Shown: piece after piece, positions 22,581-34,753 of the stretch
Layout: every line of letters starts with the position of its first letter
How positions within the stretch are numbered: position 1 is the first letter of the stretch
Assembly (NCBI GenBank): GCA_015680685.1
Contig: MNCI01001451.1
Location: 615,591 to 675,590, forward strand
Source of the DNA: Gnetum montanum
Lineage: Eukaryota > Streptophyta > Gnetopsida > Gnetales > Gnetaceae
Reading direction: 5' to 3'
Length of the DNA: 60,000 nt
Notes under the pieces: generated by a model
Told to the model about the DNA's origin: nothing
What the model saw: the letters and a program-made list of their open reading frames with translations, nothing else
Databases searched by the model: none
Made by a program: the position numbers and the translations under genes

Positions 22581-23560
22581 TAGTCTAGCACATATGGTAC
22601 ATCATTTTCATAAAATTTCTTTAGCAAACTTACATGGAAAACTGGGTGAATTCTTAAAGTTGCTAGAAAATTTAATCGATATGCAACTTCACCAATTCTT
22701 TTAGAAATTTCATAAGGTCCATAATATTTGTATTTCAATTTAGTATATTTTCCAAGTTTAAGAGAACTTCTGGTGGGTTTAACTCTTAGTAATACTTGAT
22801 CTCCCACTTGGAATTCTTTCTTTAGTCAATGTTGATCTACATAACCCTTATATTTATCTTGGGTAGCTTGTAAATTTTCTTTAACTCTTGAAATAATATT
22901 TTCCATCATCTTCATTTCTTCTTCCTTCAATTTTGCTCATAAGGTTGGATCCTCAAGTTAGGGGTGTATGATAGTTACAGCCATATACTACTTTGAATGG
23001 TGTTCAATGTATGGAACCTTGATAATTGTTATTATAGGAAAATTCTTTTAAATGCAAGTAATTCTTCCATGTTTTTTATCTACTCCCAACATAGCTTTGT
23101 AGGATATTTTCTAATATTCTATTCACATGTTCAGTTTTCCCATAATTCTCAAGATGGTAAGTTATGCTAAATTTTAATTAGGTTCCAAGCTCTTTGAAGA
23201 AATTTGGCTAGAATTTGGATATGAAATTGGGACCTCAATTTGAGGTGATAGATTTTGGATAACCATGCAATCAAAATACTTCACATATGAATTTTTGGAC
23301 TACTTATTCTACTATGTTTGTAGATTTCAAAGCTATAAAATGTGCCATCTTTGATATATGATCAACCACTACCAAAATTGAGTCATTTCCTTTTTTGGTT
23401 ATTGGCTATCCCACAATGAAATCCATGGTGAAATCTTTCCATTTGTAGGTTGGGACTTTCAAAGGTTGTAATATCCCACTAGGTTTCCTCTATTCAGCTT
23501 TTATTCTTTGGCATTTTGGATAATTTGTAATGTATGAGGACACATCATTTTTCATTCTTA
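22580..23560 (-). pseudogene. Integrase of element B
   Basis: Readable motifs in order: a CQRIKAE zinc-finger end, KVPTYKWKDFTMDFIVG with the first Asp, DHISKMAHFIA, SITSN-GPNFISKF where the second catalytic Asp is Asn and a stop follows, and YHLENYGKTEHVNR with the catalytic Glu. The last 76 codons (22580-22807) are open: FQVGDQVLLRVKPTRSS-like start, KYYGPYEISKRIGEVAYRLN and IHPVFHVSLLKKF, the standard C-terminal GPY/F module. Function lost. Confidence 0.92.
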
Positions 23561-23869
23561 TATATAAGTCTTAATATAACCTAGGTATCCTACATATGGT
23601 ACTTCATGTACTTCACACAACAACCTTAGTCTCTAATTTTTTCTGGTATGCACACTCTTTGTTCTTTTATCAATAAACCATTAGGGGTAAGATTATATCG
23701 AGGCAGAGAGGAAATATTGGTTAAAATCTTCTTAAATTAAGGATATTCTTTTATTTGTTCCTTAATTTCTTCTTCCATAGGGGTCGTTACCACACCTATC
23801 ATCAAGTTCCACATTCAACTAAGGGCATTGGATACCACATTTTGCTTACCGAGGATATATTTTCTTTCA

Positions 23870-25060
23870 AAATCATATTCAACCAATAATTCTACCCATT
23901 GTATTTGAAGAGTATTCAAAATAGGCTTTCTCTACCAATATTCTAAACTTTTATGATTTTTTTTAGTACAAATTTTTTTCTATGAAGATAATGTCTCCAC
24001 ACTTTCAAAGCATGAACAATTGCTAGCAATACTAAATCATGGGTTGAGTAATTCACCTCAGCTTCTCATAATTTACGAGATTCATAACATACCACTTTAT
24101 CTTCTTGTGAAAGAATTGCATTGATTCCTATTCCATAGGAATCTATAAATACTTCAAATGATAATTCTTCATCTGAAATTCTTAGAATAGGAGCTATTGT
24201 GAGTAGCATCTTTAATTTGAAAAAAGCTTCCTTGCATTTTTCATCAAACTTAAACACATGTTTTTCCTATAAAAGGTCAATCAATGGGGATATCAAGGTA
24301 GAATAATATTTAATGAAATGTCGATAAAAGCTAGCTAAATCCAAGAAACTATAAACTACTATAGCATCTTTTAATTTATACTAGTCCCAGATCACACTAA
24401 TGTTTTCTAGATCTACTTGCAATCATTTATTAGAAACTATATGGCCCAAGTATGAAACTTCTTTCTTAAAGAGTTTACATTTACTCAATTTAGCTTTTAA
24501 CTAATGCTCTTTAAGAATTTTCATTTTAATTTTCAAATATTTAACATGCTCTTCTCTTAACTTAGAATAAACAGGTATATCATCCATAAATACTATAACT
24601 AATCAAAATATTCATGAAAAATATTATTCATTAATGTCATGAATGTTGCAGGTGAATTAGTTAATCCAAATGGCATCATAAAAAATTTGTATAATCCATA
24701 CCTAGTTTTGAAAGTAGTTTTATTAATATCTTTCCCCTTAATCCTTATTTAGTGATAATCTAATTGTAAATCAATCTTTGAAAAATAATATGCACCCATA
24801 AGTTGATCAAACAAATCATCGATCCTAGGCAAAGGATAAGTATTCTTAATCATCACTTTATTCAATGCCCTATAATTAATGCATAATCTTAATGTATCAT
24901 CTTTCTTTGTAACGAATAAGATTGGTGCACCCTAAGGTAATATGCTAGGCCACATTTTTCCTTCTTCCAATAATTGATCTAATTGTATTTTCAATTCTCT
25001 TAATTCAGAAGTGGAAAATTTATAAGGAGCTTTTGAAATAGGCTGTGTATTGGGAAAATA
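23870..25060 (-). pseudogene. Reverse transcriptase and RNase H of element B
   Basis: The RT palm reads VFMDDIPVYSK near 24590, the chromovirus-type xDD catalytic box. It is followed by SYLGHIVS, FYRHFI and, in 24066-24257, FKFDEKCKEAFFKLK leading into RNase H (FEVFIDSYGIGINAILSQ). The catalytic Asp of the DAS-like RNase H motif is present as DSYG. Multiple stops and frameshifts. Confidence 0.9.
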
Positions 25061-25264
25061 TAAATAGCATGCTCAATAGTTCTTTTTGGAGGCAGTTCTC
25101 TAGTTTTACCAAATACTAAATCTTTATATTTCTCAAGTTCTTTTAGAATCTCAATACCTAGTTCTCTAAGGTTGGGTTACTTTGACAACCAACATCGTAG
25201 CATCCTTTTTTACTAATATTTTGGCTTGCTTAATGGTTATCATATGAATTTACCTTGTTGTTCC

Positions 25265-25582
25265 TTACCCCCTTAGAACCTTGACTCTATCAGTGGTTGG
25301 GACTTTTAAAATACGAGTTCCAAAGTAGACGGTAATATCAAATTTTTTCAGGAAAGACATTCCTAAAATTACATCAACATCACCTAGTTCAAATTCAAAG
25401 AATTCATCAATAAAAGACATGTTTTGGAAAGTAAAGTTAATTTCTCCATACTTGGTATGCTTGCTCATAGTCATTCCATTTGCACATTCTATCTTAATAA
25501 TTTTCTTGGAAGGTATACTTAAGTTTAATAAATTCATTAACTTTGGAAAAATAAAGTTATCATTGGAACCACTATTAATCAA
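25265..25582 (-). pseudogene. Protease domain of element B
   Basis: An open stretch of 105 codons starts MINSGSNDNFI where the family has a D(S/T)G active site followed by an NFI-type strand; the Asp codon is Asn. It continues to GDVDVILGMSFLKKFDI, the conserved C-terminal flap of gypsy aspartic proteases. The change of Asp to Asn would abolish cleavage of the polyprotein. Confidence 0.9.
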
Positions 25583-25679
25583 AATTTTAAATTTTTTTTA
25601 CCTTTAATTGAACCTTCAAAAATAAGTAAAGCAAATTAAAATTTATGCAAACCTAATTTAGTTGATGTAGATATCTTCT

Positions 25680-26849
25680 TCACAGCTATGGTAGTGGTTG
25701 GGATTTTTCTTTTGTTCATGTTTGGATTGGATTTTTGATTCTTGGTTTGATTGGTCCTTTGTATCCTTGCATATAGTTTTGGACAGTGTCATTTGAAATT
25801 ATCTTCACCATAAAAAAAGAAACATCCCAACCTTGATCGAGACCTTTTGGCTAGTTCTTCTTTTGCCATTGCTTGTGGAATGGGAGTTTGTTGAAGGGTT
25901 TTCTATCAAAGGATAGTTTATGCTTGATTTCAATCTTCAAAATTCTTAGCAATTCTATGTGCTTCATCAACTATTTGAGGATTATTTGCTCGAGTCTAGG
26001 AATGCAATTGAGCATGTAGTCCACCAATGAAATTTCAAGCTAATTCTCCATCATCCGAGTGGTTGACATACTGAGAGAGACTACATAATTTCTTGTAATA
26101 ATCCTCTACGACTTGTATTCTCAATCTTAAGGAATCAAATCTCATTTTTCACTCTTTGAGAAAAGAATCAAGTTCAAATTTTTGTCCAAAATCTCAACAA
26201 AAGTTAAGCTAGTTTGTAATCAAACCTTAAGATCTCATTCCATTCCACCATGTTACTACAAGGCCTCTTAAATATAGGGAGACAACTTCTAAGCACTCTT
26301 GACTTGACAAACTCAACATATCAAAGTAATTTTTCATTATGTCAAGTTAATATTTTCCCTTGCCACTAGATCTAGGGGCTCCATCATAATGGTCTAATTT
26401 AACTTTCTTAACATGAACTTGTGTCAAATATTCTCTAGGTGAATTAAGCTAGTTCCCATACCCCTCACCTTTGGTTTCTACTCTATGGCCTAAAGGAGGG
26501 ATTTCAATATCTTGGTGAGTTGCAAGTGGTGGTTGATTTTAGTGTAGATCCCTAGGGGAAGTTGATCTTGATCTTGATGTTGATCCCTAGGTTTAATGTC
26601 GGTAGGATTTGAAGGTTGATTAAGATAGTTAGTTAATTGCTTGATCGAGTTTGTAAAGGAATCCATCTTTCCTTGCATGTCTGACCATTTATCTTTTGAA
26701 CTCTCAAATAATTTCCTAATTTTCTTTGACATAGTTTGCATCTCTATCATAAACCCTTTATTTGATTGATGAAGCTGTTCTTCAACATCCCTAATCTCAT
26801 TAATTTGATCTTCAAGGGCTTTCATCCAGTCATTCACTTGAGCCTCCAT
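25680..26849 (-). pseudogene. Gag of element B
   Basis: The N-terminus (26490-26849) is open, starting MEAQVNDWMKALEDQINEI, with a coiled-coil-like heptad pattern and then a Gln/Pro-rich segment. Capsid sequence follows in broken frames. A zinc-knuckle remnant reads FFYGEDNFK-HCPK near 25790, missing its first Cys. Gag forms the particle that packages element RNA. Confidence 0.75.
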
Positions 26850-27196
26850 TTCTCTCTAATTTATTCTTCAGGTCCTAGACATTGGTAAGTTGAAGAAATC
26901 AAGTATGTTAGTAATCCTTGACCTCTATGGCCATTTTATGAATCTTGAAATAGTTAATCAATTGTAGAAAAGGTTGAAATTATCATGGATTTCTTCTTGA
27001 ACACTAAATCCTAATTGTTTGATGACCTTAAATAATGGATTAAAAAGCTAATTGTCTATAATCCAAAAGCTAAATTTAACTATTCCATTACATCCAGAAG
27101 GTTCAAATCCATTGGAATCAAGTTTTTTTAGTTGAAAACAAACTCCAAATTCAAAAGTTGTGGTCATTTTAAATTTATAGAACTTACATAATTTTT

Positions 27197-27249
27197 GACT
27201 TCCCAAGAGGTCATCCATCCCAATTCTACTCCAGCACAAGCATGCTTAA
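27197..27249 (-). ncRNA. 5S rRNA-like fragment (nt about 49-101), pseudogene
   Basis: On the minus strand 53 bases align without gaps to the middle-to-3' part of plant 5S rRNA, with about 44 identities against the consensus as I remember it. It includes ttaagcatgcttg (box A region), gagtag (intermediate element) and ggatggatgacctc with tgggaagtc (box C). The 5' half is not clearly present. It may be a truncated 5S pseudogene, a piece of a Cassandra-type TRIM, whose LTRs carry 5S sequence, or a 5S-derived SINE. Orientation matches element B. Confidence 0.75.
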
Positions 27250-27904
27250 TGATAAAGTTTTTATTCCCATTGTTACCAAGGTGCCAATTTGAATTTTTAA
27301 AAATATTTTTGCATGTTCTTAATTTAAATTAACTATTTGATGATAAAATTTTAAATTTTTTGTTAGCTAATGGACATTTTAAAATTTCTATCTATTGACA
27401 GAGAATTTTCCCATTTTGCAGTAGTAAGGATGACGATAGTAATGGCCATGGTGGTGCATTGGTGGCAAAGTGTGGGGTAGTGTGGTGAGGTCAGGTGATA
27501 ATAGCAGTTGCTAGGAGGAAGTGTGGTAGCAATGGTGAGTGTCAACAATGGTGACATGATGGTGATGGTGGCAACATGATGGCTACAACAACAACATTGG
27601 TTGCTACAATGTTGGTTAGAGCATTGGTCTTATTGGCCATAAGCGAGCCAAAGGTCATGCCTTATGTAGGCCTCATGCAGTCCCCACATTGGCCCATGAG
27701 GCCCTCAAAGGATCTACATAGCTCCCATAGGGGCCCGTGTGATCCCAAGCATGGGCCTACAAGCCCCAAAATAAGATTTGCTTACCCTACTCTGGGCTAG
27801 CATGGCCTAAGAGTGACCAATGTGGCATGTGTTAAGGTCTATGTAGCCCTCACACAGGACACGTGACAACAACGCTACATGAGGTTTCTAGGGGTTTTAT
27901 TCTT

Positions 27905-28190
27905 TTTTAAGCATAGGAAGAGGTAATGATTGGTAGCATTAGAAGGCACTAGGAGAGGTGATGATTAGCAATAAGGAAGGTGATGATCGATGAAAGAAGA
28001 GGCGATGAGGTGATGATCAATGGCAAGAGAGGCAATGATTGATAGTAGGGGAGGTGATGATCTACAGCATGGAAGATGATGATAGGTAGCATGGAAGGTG
28101 ATGATCAATGATAGGGGATATGATGATCCATAATATGGAAGAAAATGATCTATGATAGGGGAGCTAATGATTTGTGATGCTGAAGGTGAC
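27905..28190. repeat. GGTGATGAT minisatellite, about 22-30 bp units
   Basis: About ten units of the form ggtgatgat(c/t)nat(a/g)g, then a purine-rich connector such as aggggag or atggaa. Spacing is irregular. No reading frame is conserved through it. Confidence 0.8.
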
Positions 28191-28599
28191 TAGGGATGCA
28201 TTCGTAGGAAGATGATGTGGAGAAATGATAGTAGTAGACTAGCAACATGGTTGGTCATGGTTGGTAGGAGGATCGGTTGTAGCCCTACCAAGGGTTTAGT
28301 TTATTATTTTTTAATAAAAATTTTGTTTAGAACATATTGGGGCTCAAAATTGAACCCAACCTCTGACTAATTTTTTATTTTTTTTAAATATAAAATTTTA
28401 ATTTCAATCTTTAAAAATCATTTTTTAATTAAGATAACATTAAAAATTAAATTAAAAATTAAAAAAAATAATCTTAAAACTGCATATAAACTAAGAAGAA
28501 ATGTTGTATCTCCCAAACTATAAGTTAGATTTTGATGAAATTAGTATGATTGGAATCATCTTGGAGATCTCTATGCATTGAGCTAGAGATAATGTCGTT

Positions 28600-29119
28600 T
28601 TGGTGCATCTTATAACTTCAAAGTAGAATATGATTCAGTACAGGTTGGAGTTTCATCATCTTTGCATCCAATTCTCAAGGATGCTCTAGAAGTTGTCAAA
28701 GATCTAAAATAACTCTTAGGAGAATTGGAGAGTGCAACGTGCCTAGTTTGCCATCTAGAGATTCATGAATGGTTCCTTCAAATTGAAAACAATCAATTTC
28801 AAGTAAATTATTCTTATTCTTTTTTCTTCCCTTTTTCTCTTTTTTATTCATAACTCATAATTTTAGTCTTATTTGTGCAAAGGAAAGAGAAGGGATGGCA
28901 AAAGGACATGGATGATCGATCAATTTGAATAGAGATGCTAAAGGCCCAAATTAAGATAGAGGAATCAACAAGGAGTGTGACTAAGTACATCAAACAATTG
29001 TGTGATGGATTGGTTAGATGTAAGATAGTGCTTAACAAGAAATTTGCCATAGATGAAGAAAGGGAAGCACAATTGAAGATAGTCACAAATCTCCTCAACT
29101 CATTTGGTTGCAACAAATG
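28600..29119 (+). pseudogene. Gene-like fragment with one intron, opposite to B
   Basis: A coding-like segment reads LHPILKDALEVVKDLK, stop, LLGELESATCLVC and HEWFLQIENNQFQ, ending at caag|gtaaat-like sequence (aag|taaatt here, so the donor GT needs the final g). A T-rich intron of about 80 bp then ends ttgtgcaaag|G. The second piece contains an open stretch (28935-29119) reading AQIKIEESTRSVTKYIKQL and ending LLNSFGCNK, stop. No domain recognised. It lies inside B's leader on the opposite strand, so it may be a captured host gene fragment. The splice model is weak. Confidence 0.4.
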
Positions 29120-29340
29120 ATCACTATTATTTTCTTTATTCTTTCTCTTTCACATCTTTCCCATTTTTGTATTTTGCTTCTTCTCTTTTTGTATTCTACT
29201 TAGATATACACTATTACACAATAATAAAAAATAAAATAATATTTTTCTTCCATTTTGGAATTTTTCTTAGATGTACTTGTGTTTTACAATAATAATAAAA
29301 TAATATTTTTATTCCAATTTGGCTCTTTAATCATATTTTT

Positions 29341-29351
29341 CTCTGATACCA
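29341..29351 (-). other. Primer-binding site of element B (tRNA-iMet)
   Basis: Minus strand TGGTATCAGAG, the standard primer site complementary to the 3' end of initiator Met tRNA, two bases inside the 5' LTR edge. Confidence 0.95.
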
Positions 29352-29353
29352 AA

Positions 29354-29861
29354 TGTAACATCTTGTTCTTAGATGTTGTAAAAACATAATCAACTAATTT
29401 ATAACATTCATCATCTTATTAAATATTTTAATGGAAACATTATAAATACTTAGTAAATGAATTAACTAGTAAATAAATAATTGATACTACTATTATAGGA
29501 AAGAAAAATAGAAAAATTTTATTAATAGGAGAGACTAATGTAACGTCCTTTGGGTTGTATTCCCATGCCACTTAAGTCTTAGAGACAATCCAACACTACC
29601 ACCATGGTTAGGCTATCGAACTAAAAGGGTGATCAATCCCTTCTTGTCCCACTTCACTTGGCTCTTGTCACTTGCCTTTCCAAGCTTCACAACTCCATGC
29701 TAGCATGACATCTAAACCCGACCTTAAATGGCATAGGTCAAACCCTTTCCTGAGGGATACATCAATAATTGTAACTCATCATAACAAGTTTTCCCTTCAT
29801 TTGAAGGTTAATTACATTGTTACAATTTGCTTCCACCTTTAACAAGGGATGAGACATTACA
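29354..29861 (-). repeat. 5' LTR of element B (508 bp)
   Basis: In plus orientation it starts TGTAACATCTTG and ends GAGACATTACA, giving TGTAA/TTACA termini. It matches the copy at 21695-22197 with mainly transition differences. Flanked by target duplication acaat. Confidence 0.95.
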
Positions 29862-29866
29862 ACAAT

Positions 29867-32439
29867 AATGGTGCTTTGGCCATTTTATTTGTTCTAGAAG
29901 TAGAAAATGATTATGCTAATTTTTTCTCATAACTAATCACCATCGCCTAGTTCTATGATGCTAATAGCATCAGTTATGTTCTTTTCACTTTCTTAGTTGT
30001 CATACAATGTCGTATATAGGTCTTCCCTTTCTTTTTAGATTCACTAAAATTTGGTCATATCACCATTCATGGCATCATGAAGAAATACAACCTCTTATTC
30101 AGGTAACTAATTGTTCATTGCATTGGCCTAGTCTACAAGTTCAACATTTTTTCTATAGCTTACTCAAAGAACTCTTTGCTGCCTTTGAAATCATTAATTT
30201 CATCCAAAACCACTTATGGTTGTTTCTTCATGGCCATTAATTCATCAGTAACAAATTTGAAACTAGCCTCTTACTTTAAACTATTAGCTAAAGCTCTATT
30301 AAGCTCTTTTTTAGCCAATTCTCATTGTAATTCTATATTTTCTATTTTCAAAGCTTCTATACAAACTTCCTTTATCAAATGATGCTGAATTTTCAATCTG
30401 TCAATTCCCTACTACTAATCCTTAATTGTTTCGTCATTAGTTTTGGAATAGTATATAATAACAGCTAATAAGTTTTTTGCTAGTTCATGATGTGTCATGG
30501 CCATTTTTTTTATGCTTATTTCTTGATCTATACTTTTATATTGGAAGATAATAGACTCTTTAACTCCTAGCCTCTCTAGATGATGTTGTTATTTAAAAAT
30601 TAGCTTTCCTTTAATAATCTTGACTTTCATTGATTTTGGCACCCACGCCACCCCCCCCCCCCCCCCCCCCCCCTTTGATGATGTATCAAAATTAACAATC
30701 AATTAATGTTAAGGCCTTTTTGAGATTTCAAAGAACTAGTGCCATTGGTGACTATATTTGAATATGGTAGGTCTTTTACAAGTTGTGACACTTTCTTACT
30801 AGAGAGGGATTTTTCTTTATTTCAGGATACTAGGAAAAGGATTCTAGATCTAAAGCTTCATCAAGTCTATCAATTTTCTAAGAGAATAATTTTCTTTTAT
30901 TTTATTCAATTGCTCTTGATTGAACCTTTTAGTTAAAATGTAATCATCATTTCCAAACTATCTATTGGTCAATAGTTCTTTTCCTGTGCATTGCCCTTCT
31001 AGCAGAATGATGGATAGAGTTCTTCTAAGTTCACCCTCTACTTACTACTAGGTCATATTTACCAATCCATCCTTCAATAAATAATAAATAATTTTAGTTT
31101 CATGGTGATCATAGGCCTTTCTAAAATCCTTATTAGGGTTAAAGAATCTATGCCTTGCCTCTAGAATTATTATCCTTTCAAATTTAGCCCTATGTTAAAC
31201 ATGTGAGGGGCATTCTTAAAATACCAAAAGCTAATTTGCAATAGAAAAATTTGGCTAGTCATGTAGTAATTTCATAATGTACTATTATGTATGTCCTTTT
31301 TCACCTCTATAATTTCTACATATGGAGCCACAAATTGTAGTAATTTCCTTGGCTTCCCTTCAAATCCTTCTATAATAATCTCTATATAATGGGCATGGAA
31401 AAAGATCCCTTCTATAACACTTAGCCCTAATTTCATCTATCATAACTTTCTTAACCCTTAGTATAATCTTATTTGTTAAAAATTTATACAAGACTTGATA
31501 AACAATGTTTAGAAGGAATTTAAGGGTTTGAGCATCCAAATAATCTTTATGATATATAAAGGGATAAAAATCATTACAAGGCCATCTTTTGTTTATTTGT
31601 CTTTCCACAGTATATTAAGAAAAAATGGATCTAAACCTTTTGGGCTTGGGACTATGGCTAAAACATGGTCCAATAAAAAGGAACTCATGTTAACTTTAGT
31701 GTTATTAGCCATGGTTTCTACTATTTTGGCCTATAATTGATTATGCATAAAATAAATTGGATGGAAGAGTTTGTTGATTTTAACAATAGCTAAAGCATTC
31801 AAACGTTGGGCTAAAACAAAGAAAACATTCGATTCCAAATAGATATTTAAAGTGACAATAAAAATATGGTAATGGAACCTAAGTTCATTGAAGCTAAAAA
31901 ACGTATCCTTATATATGAAAAAGATAGTGATGCTTGATCTAGCTAGATGCAGTCTTTGTCCATTTTCCAGTATCATATTCTCTACAATTGCCATAGTAAT
32001 TTTGTTTTGAGTATCTTATTCAAAAATATTGGGAAGAGGAATGTCATATAATTCAGAGCTTTAGTTGGGACTGATATCTATCATATCTTCTGGCCTCTAT
32101 TTAAACTTCAAATAGTTCCTACCATATTCTATCTTAGAGAAAACCAAATTGATAACATCTTGAATTAAATTGGTCCTAGGTCTAAAGCCAATTTTATGCA
32201 TACCCATATATTGGTGAAAAATTCTTCACTCATACCTTTGCTAAATGCCTATAGGTGGAACTACTAGAAATAATCATGATTAGTATCATGGTATACAATT
32301 GGTTATGGGTTCTCCTAATCTAGTTCCTGAAGCTTCAAATCTTCCACTACTTTTGCCCATTTTTTCAATTAAAAAATAGACAAGCCAAGACCTTGAAAAC
32401 ATATCCCACTTTTCTTGGTCTTAGGGCTACATGAGTCAT
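29867..32439 (-). pseudogene. LTR-encoded reading frame of element A, left copy
   Basis: In U3 of A's LTR, on the sense strand, a coding-like region starts at ATG 32439 (MTHVALRPRKVG) and runs to about 29867, just upstream of the promoter. Long open pieces are 31731-31994 (contains RLHLARSSITIFF and QRLNALAIVKINKLFHPIYF) and 31360-31608 (contains DFYPFIYHKDYLDAQTLKF). Further pieces are RHRFFNPNKDFRKAYDHH and LTKRFNQEQLNKIKENY. The same order is found at 42230-44944. Most stops are TAG, TGA or TAA singletons and a few frameshifts. Length would be about 860-900 residues. No known domain is recognised; the last third is rich in Lys and Glu and may be coiled coil. Not gag or pol. Confidence 0.7.
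30651..30673. repeat. Poly-C run (23 nt)
   Basis: Twenty-three C residues interrupt the LTR-encoded frame at a point where the other LTR copy has none (near 43048). Recent slippage or an assembly artefact. Confidence 0.9.
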
Positions 32440-32459
32440 TTTATTTTCAAAATATTTGC

Positions 32460-34400
32460 TAGATTATTATCAGGTTTTCATTTCCTTTCCATTTTATGAA
32501 GTTGGGAAATTTATTTTCATCCCATTTGGAAAGTGGGATAATGACCATTTATTTTTGTTTCTCATGCAATCCTTTTATTTGTAGAATGGAGGCCAATTTT
32601 GATATCTATCATAGGATTCAAAGTTAAATTTTAGCTTTTTTAGATAGAATTTTTTTGAAGAATTTCTATTTGACCTTTAAAATGGAAAGAATGTGTTTTA
32701 TCCTAATAGCAAATTGAAAAAAATGGCTATCATTCCATTTCAGCCCTAAGACACTAATAGTCTAGGAAATGGGATAAAAAGTACTTTTTTAATTTCAAAT
32801 AATAGCTTCCTAGACATTTTATCCATTTCAAACTTTATGAAATAGAAGCACTAGTAATTAATATAGCTGAACTGACAAAGATGTTCTGTGCTTGGCTTTG
32901 AATCATTGCCTTTTTGAAATGGAAAAAATATGAATTGGACAAATAGTGAAATAGACCAAATGGATTTTATTTCATTTTGGGGATGGAAAAACTAGGTTTT
33001 TATTCATTTAGATTATTGTGCTTTGGTTAAACTAGATGCATATTTTCTAAACTTGGGTAGTGAAGAGATGGTTTATTTTAGAATAGGGAAAAAGTGACCG
33101 TATCTTTTATTTGTTTCTAAATGTTATTTTAGTCCTAAATTGGAACAAAAGTTTTTTATCCCAACTACAAGATGGAAGAAATTACTATTACCCAAATTTG
33201 ACCTAAATCTACATTTTGGGCCTAAAGTATACTGCATTCATGTCATGGTACATCCTTTGAAATGGGAGGAATTGGTTCCATCCCATTTTTCATAGTAGTT
33301 TCTTAGCTAGTTTTTCCATGTTAGGTATTACATCATGAGCTATGATAATCTAATTTTAGCATAACTCGCAATTTGGGAAAAGTTCTTTTTCTCCATTTGG
33401 ACTTAAAATGGTAAAAATGAATGGCCAAATTTTGATGATGTATCTTTCTGTTGGTGTTGTGCCATGTATCAAGGCTTGATTTCACTCTAAAATGGGTTAT
33501 ATCACTTTTATCTCATTTGTATCATTTAGATATTGGCCAATTTTTCCATTTCATCATTTACATTTTATACACCACATGGGTTGGGATGGAGAAAATCTCT
33601 TTGGCTGATCTTGATTTGAACTTTTCCATTTCTGTGATCATTGAAATGGGAGAAATTGATTTTGGCTCATTTCATATACTAGTTTATTGGCCATTTTTCC
33701 CATTTGAATTTTTATGATAGAGACATCACATGCTAGCATTGAATCTAGGACACATATCTTATGGTCAAATTCAACTTGTAGTAAGTAATATTGGCCATGA
33801 GTCTTCATTTATTTGAATTAGGAGAAATTAACTTTGCCAAATTAGTGAAGTGGGACAAGAATGTTTCTCCCAATTTTGATTTTTTCCTCATAATGCAAAT
33901 TGGGAGAAATTAACATTACATAATTTCATAAAATTATTCAAAACTCTTTTACTTCATTTCAATCTTATTATACATCATATGATCCACACTTATTTTGGAA
34001 TGAAAAATGGGAAAAATGCAACTTCTCCAAAATATGAACTCTCATAATTTGGCATTGATGAATGATGTCATCATAATGTTGATCCAATACCATGCATATT
34101 CTTTTTGATAAAATGGGATAATCAAATTCACCTCATTTAGGAAGTGATAAGGGTTTTTTCTCCATTTCGATTTTTAGGCCATAAAGTCATAGATTTCCCC
34201 CTCATACATTTAACACCTAAATTAGAATAAACTTGGTTTCTTCTACTTCACAAATGGGATAAATGAATTTTATCCCACTTTGATTTTCATGCTAGCCAAT
34301 TTTAGCTCTTTAACACCTAAATATGAAATTGGCCAAATGGAGTTCTTCCCAATTCGCAAGTTTGGATAATTTGGCATTGACGGATTATGTTATCATTCTT
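32460..34400. repeat. AAATGGGA-type repeat region in U3 of A
   Basis: The word (a)aatggga(t/g)aa and its reverse complement tttcccattt recur more than twenty times, for example near 32520, 32770, 32940, 33260, 33395, 33640, 33880, 34010, 34120 and 34250. They often occur as nearby opposite pairs that can fold. The region lies between the LTR start and the LTR-encoded frame. Only its first 330 bp or so survives in the truncated right LTR. Confidence 0.7.
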
Positions 34401-34726
34401 CTAGCCAAGTAACTATCACCAAAACTAAATGGGTCTCTAACCTTGCATGTTGGCTAAATAAAATAAACACTATCAGGCCTACCACATATATTACAAAATT
34501 ATTATGATCTATTTCTTATACTTAAAATACAATATTTATTCCTTACCAATATTTGAACTAAGAACCTCTTTGGAAAGGAACTTCCATCACTACTATGTTG
34601 ATGCCAATATAACCATTATGAAATAGCCTTTAATACTTCAACAAGATGGGGTGAACTATATTGCACCATAAACTCTACATTATGTTATTCTTTTCTACTA
34701 CACATTATGGTAGAAATGTAACAACA

Positions 34727-34753
34727 TTTCTTCTCCCCTTCCCCTCTTCTTTT
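34727..34753 (-). other. Polypurine tract of element A
   Basis: The minus strand reads an uninterrupted purine tract (AAAAGAAGAGGGGAAGGGG and onward) directly before TGTTGTTAC, the LTR start. This fixes the outer edge of the giant left LTR. Confidence 0.9.

Larger units (their letters stand above)
26850..29340 (-). other. Unusually long leader of element B
   Basis: The distance from PBS to the gag start is about 2.5 kb. It contains a 5S rRNA-like piece, a GGTGATGAT minisatellite, an A/T-rich tract (28360-28480) and a plus-strand gene-like fragment, listed separately. No LTR edges or target duplication mark a discrete insertion, although the 5S-like piece ends close to a cgatgg-free string ttggtaacaatggg whose meaning I could not settle. 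Confidence 0.5.
21695..29861 (-). mobile_element. Element B: complete but decayed chromovirus
   Basis: LTRs at 21695-22197 and 29354-29861, PBS for initiator-Met tRNA, PPT, and gag-PR-RT-RNase H-INT-chromodomain on the minus strand. The target duplication is acaac (21690-21694) and acaat (29862-29866); the unoccupied site in A's other LTR reads acaat. The leader between PBS and gag is unusually long (about 2.5 kb) and contains foreign-looking pieces. All ORFs are broken and at least two catalytic Asp codons are changed to Asn. Confidence 0.93.
20749..34726 (-). repeat. 3' LTR of element A, split by element B
   Basis: The two LTR parts are 20749-21694 and 29867-34726, together 5806 bp. The first part matches 41310-42222 and the second matches 42223-45274, for example catcccacttttcttggtc in both. 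In transcriptional order the LTR holds an AAATGGGA-type repeat region (34400-32460), a long decayed coding region (32439-29867), the TATA box (21687-21680) and about 900 bp of R-U5. Beyond about 32778 the partner copy is missing, so the outer 1.95 kb is placed by the PPT edge alone. Confidence 0.88.

Noticed and set aside
27576-27800. Plus-strand 74-codon open stretch in B's leader
   Set aside because: Low-complexity start (Thr/Ala run) and no domain; no partner copy to compare.
29540-29861. A shorter LTR for element B starting at the internal TGTAACGTCC
   Set aside because: Both copies share homology out to 29354 and 21695, the PBS lies just beyond 29354, and the target duplication fits only the longer LTR.
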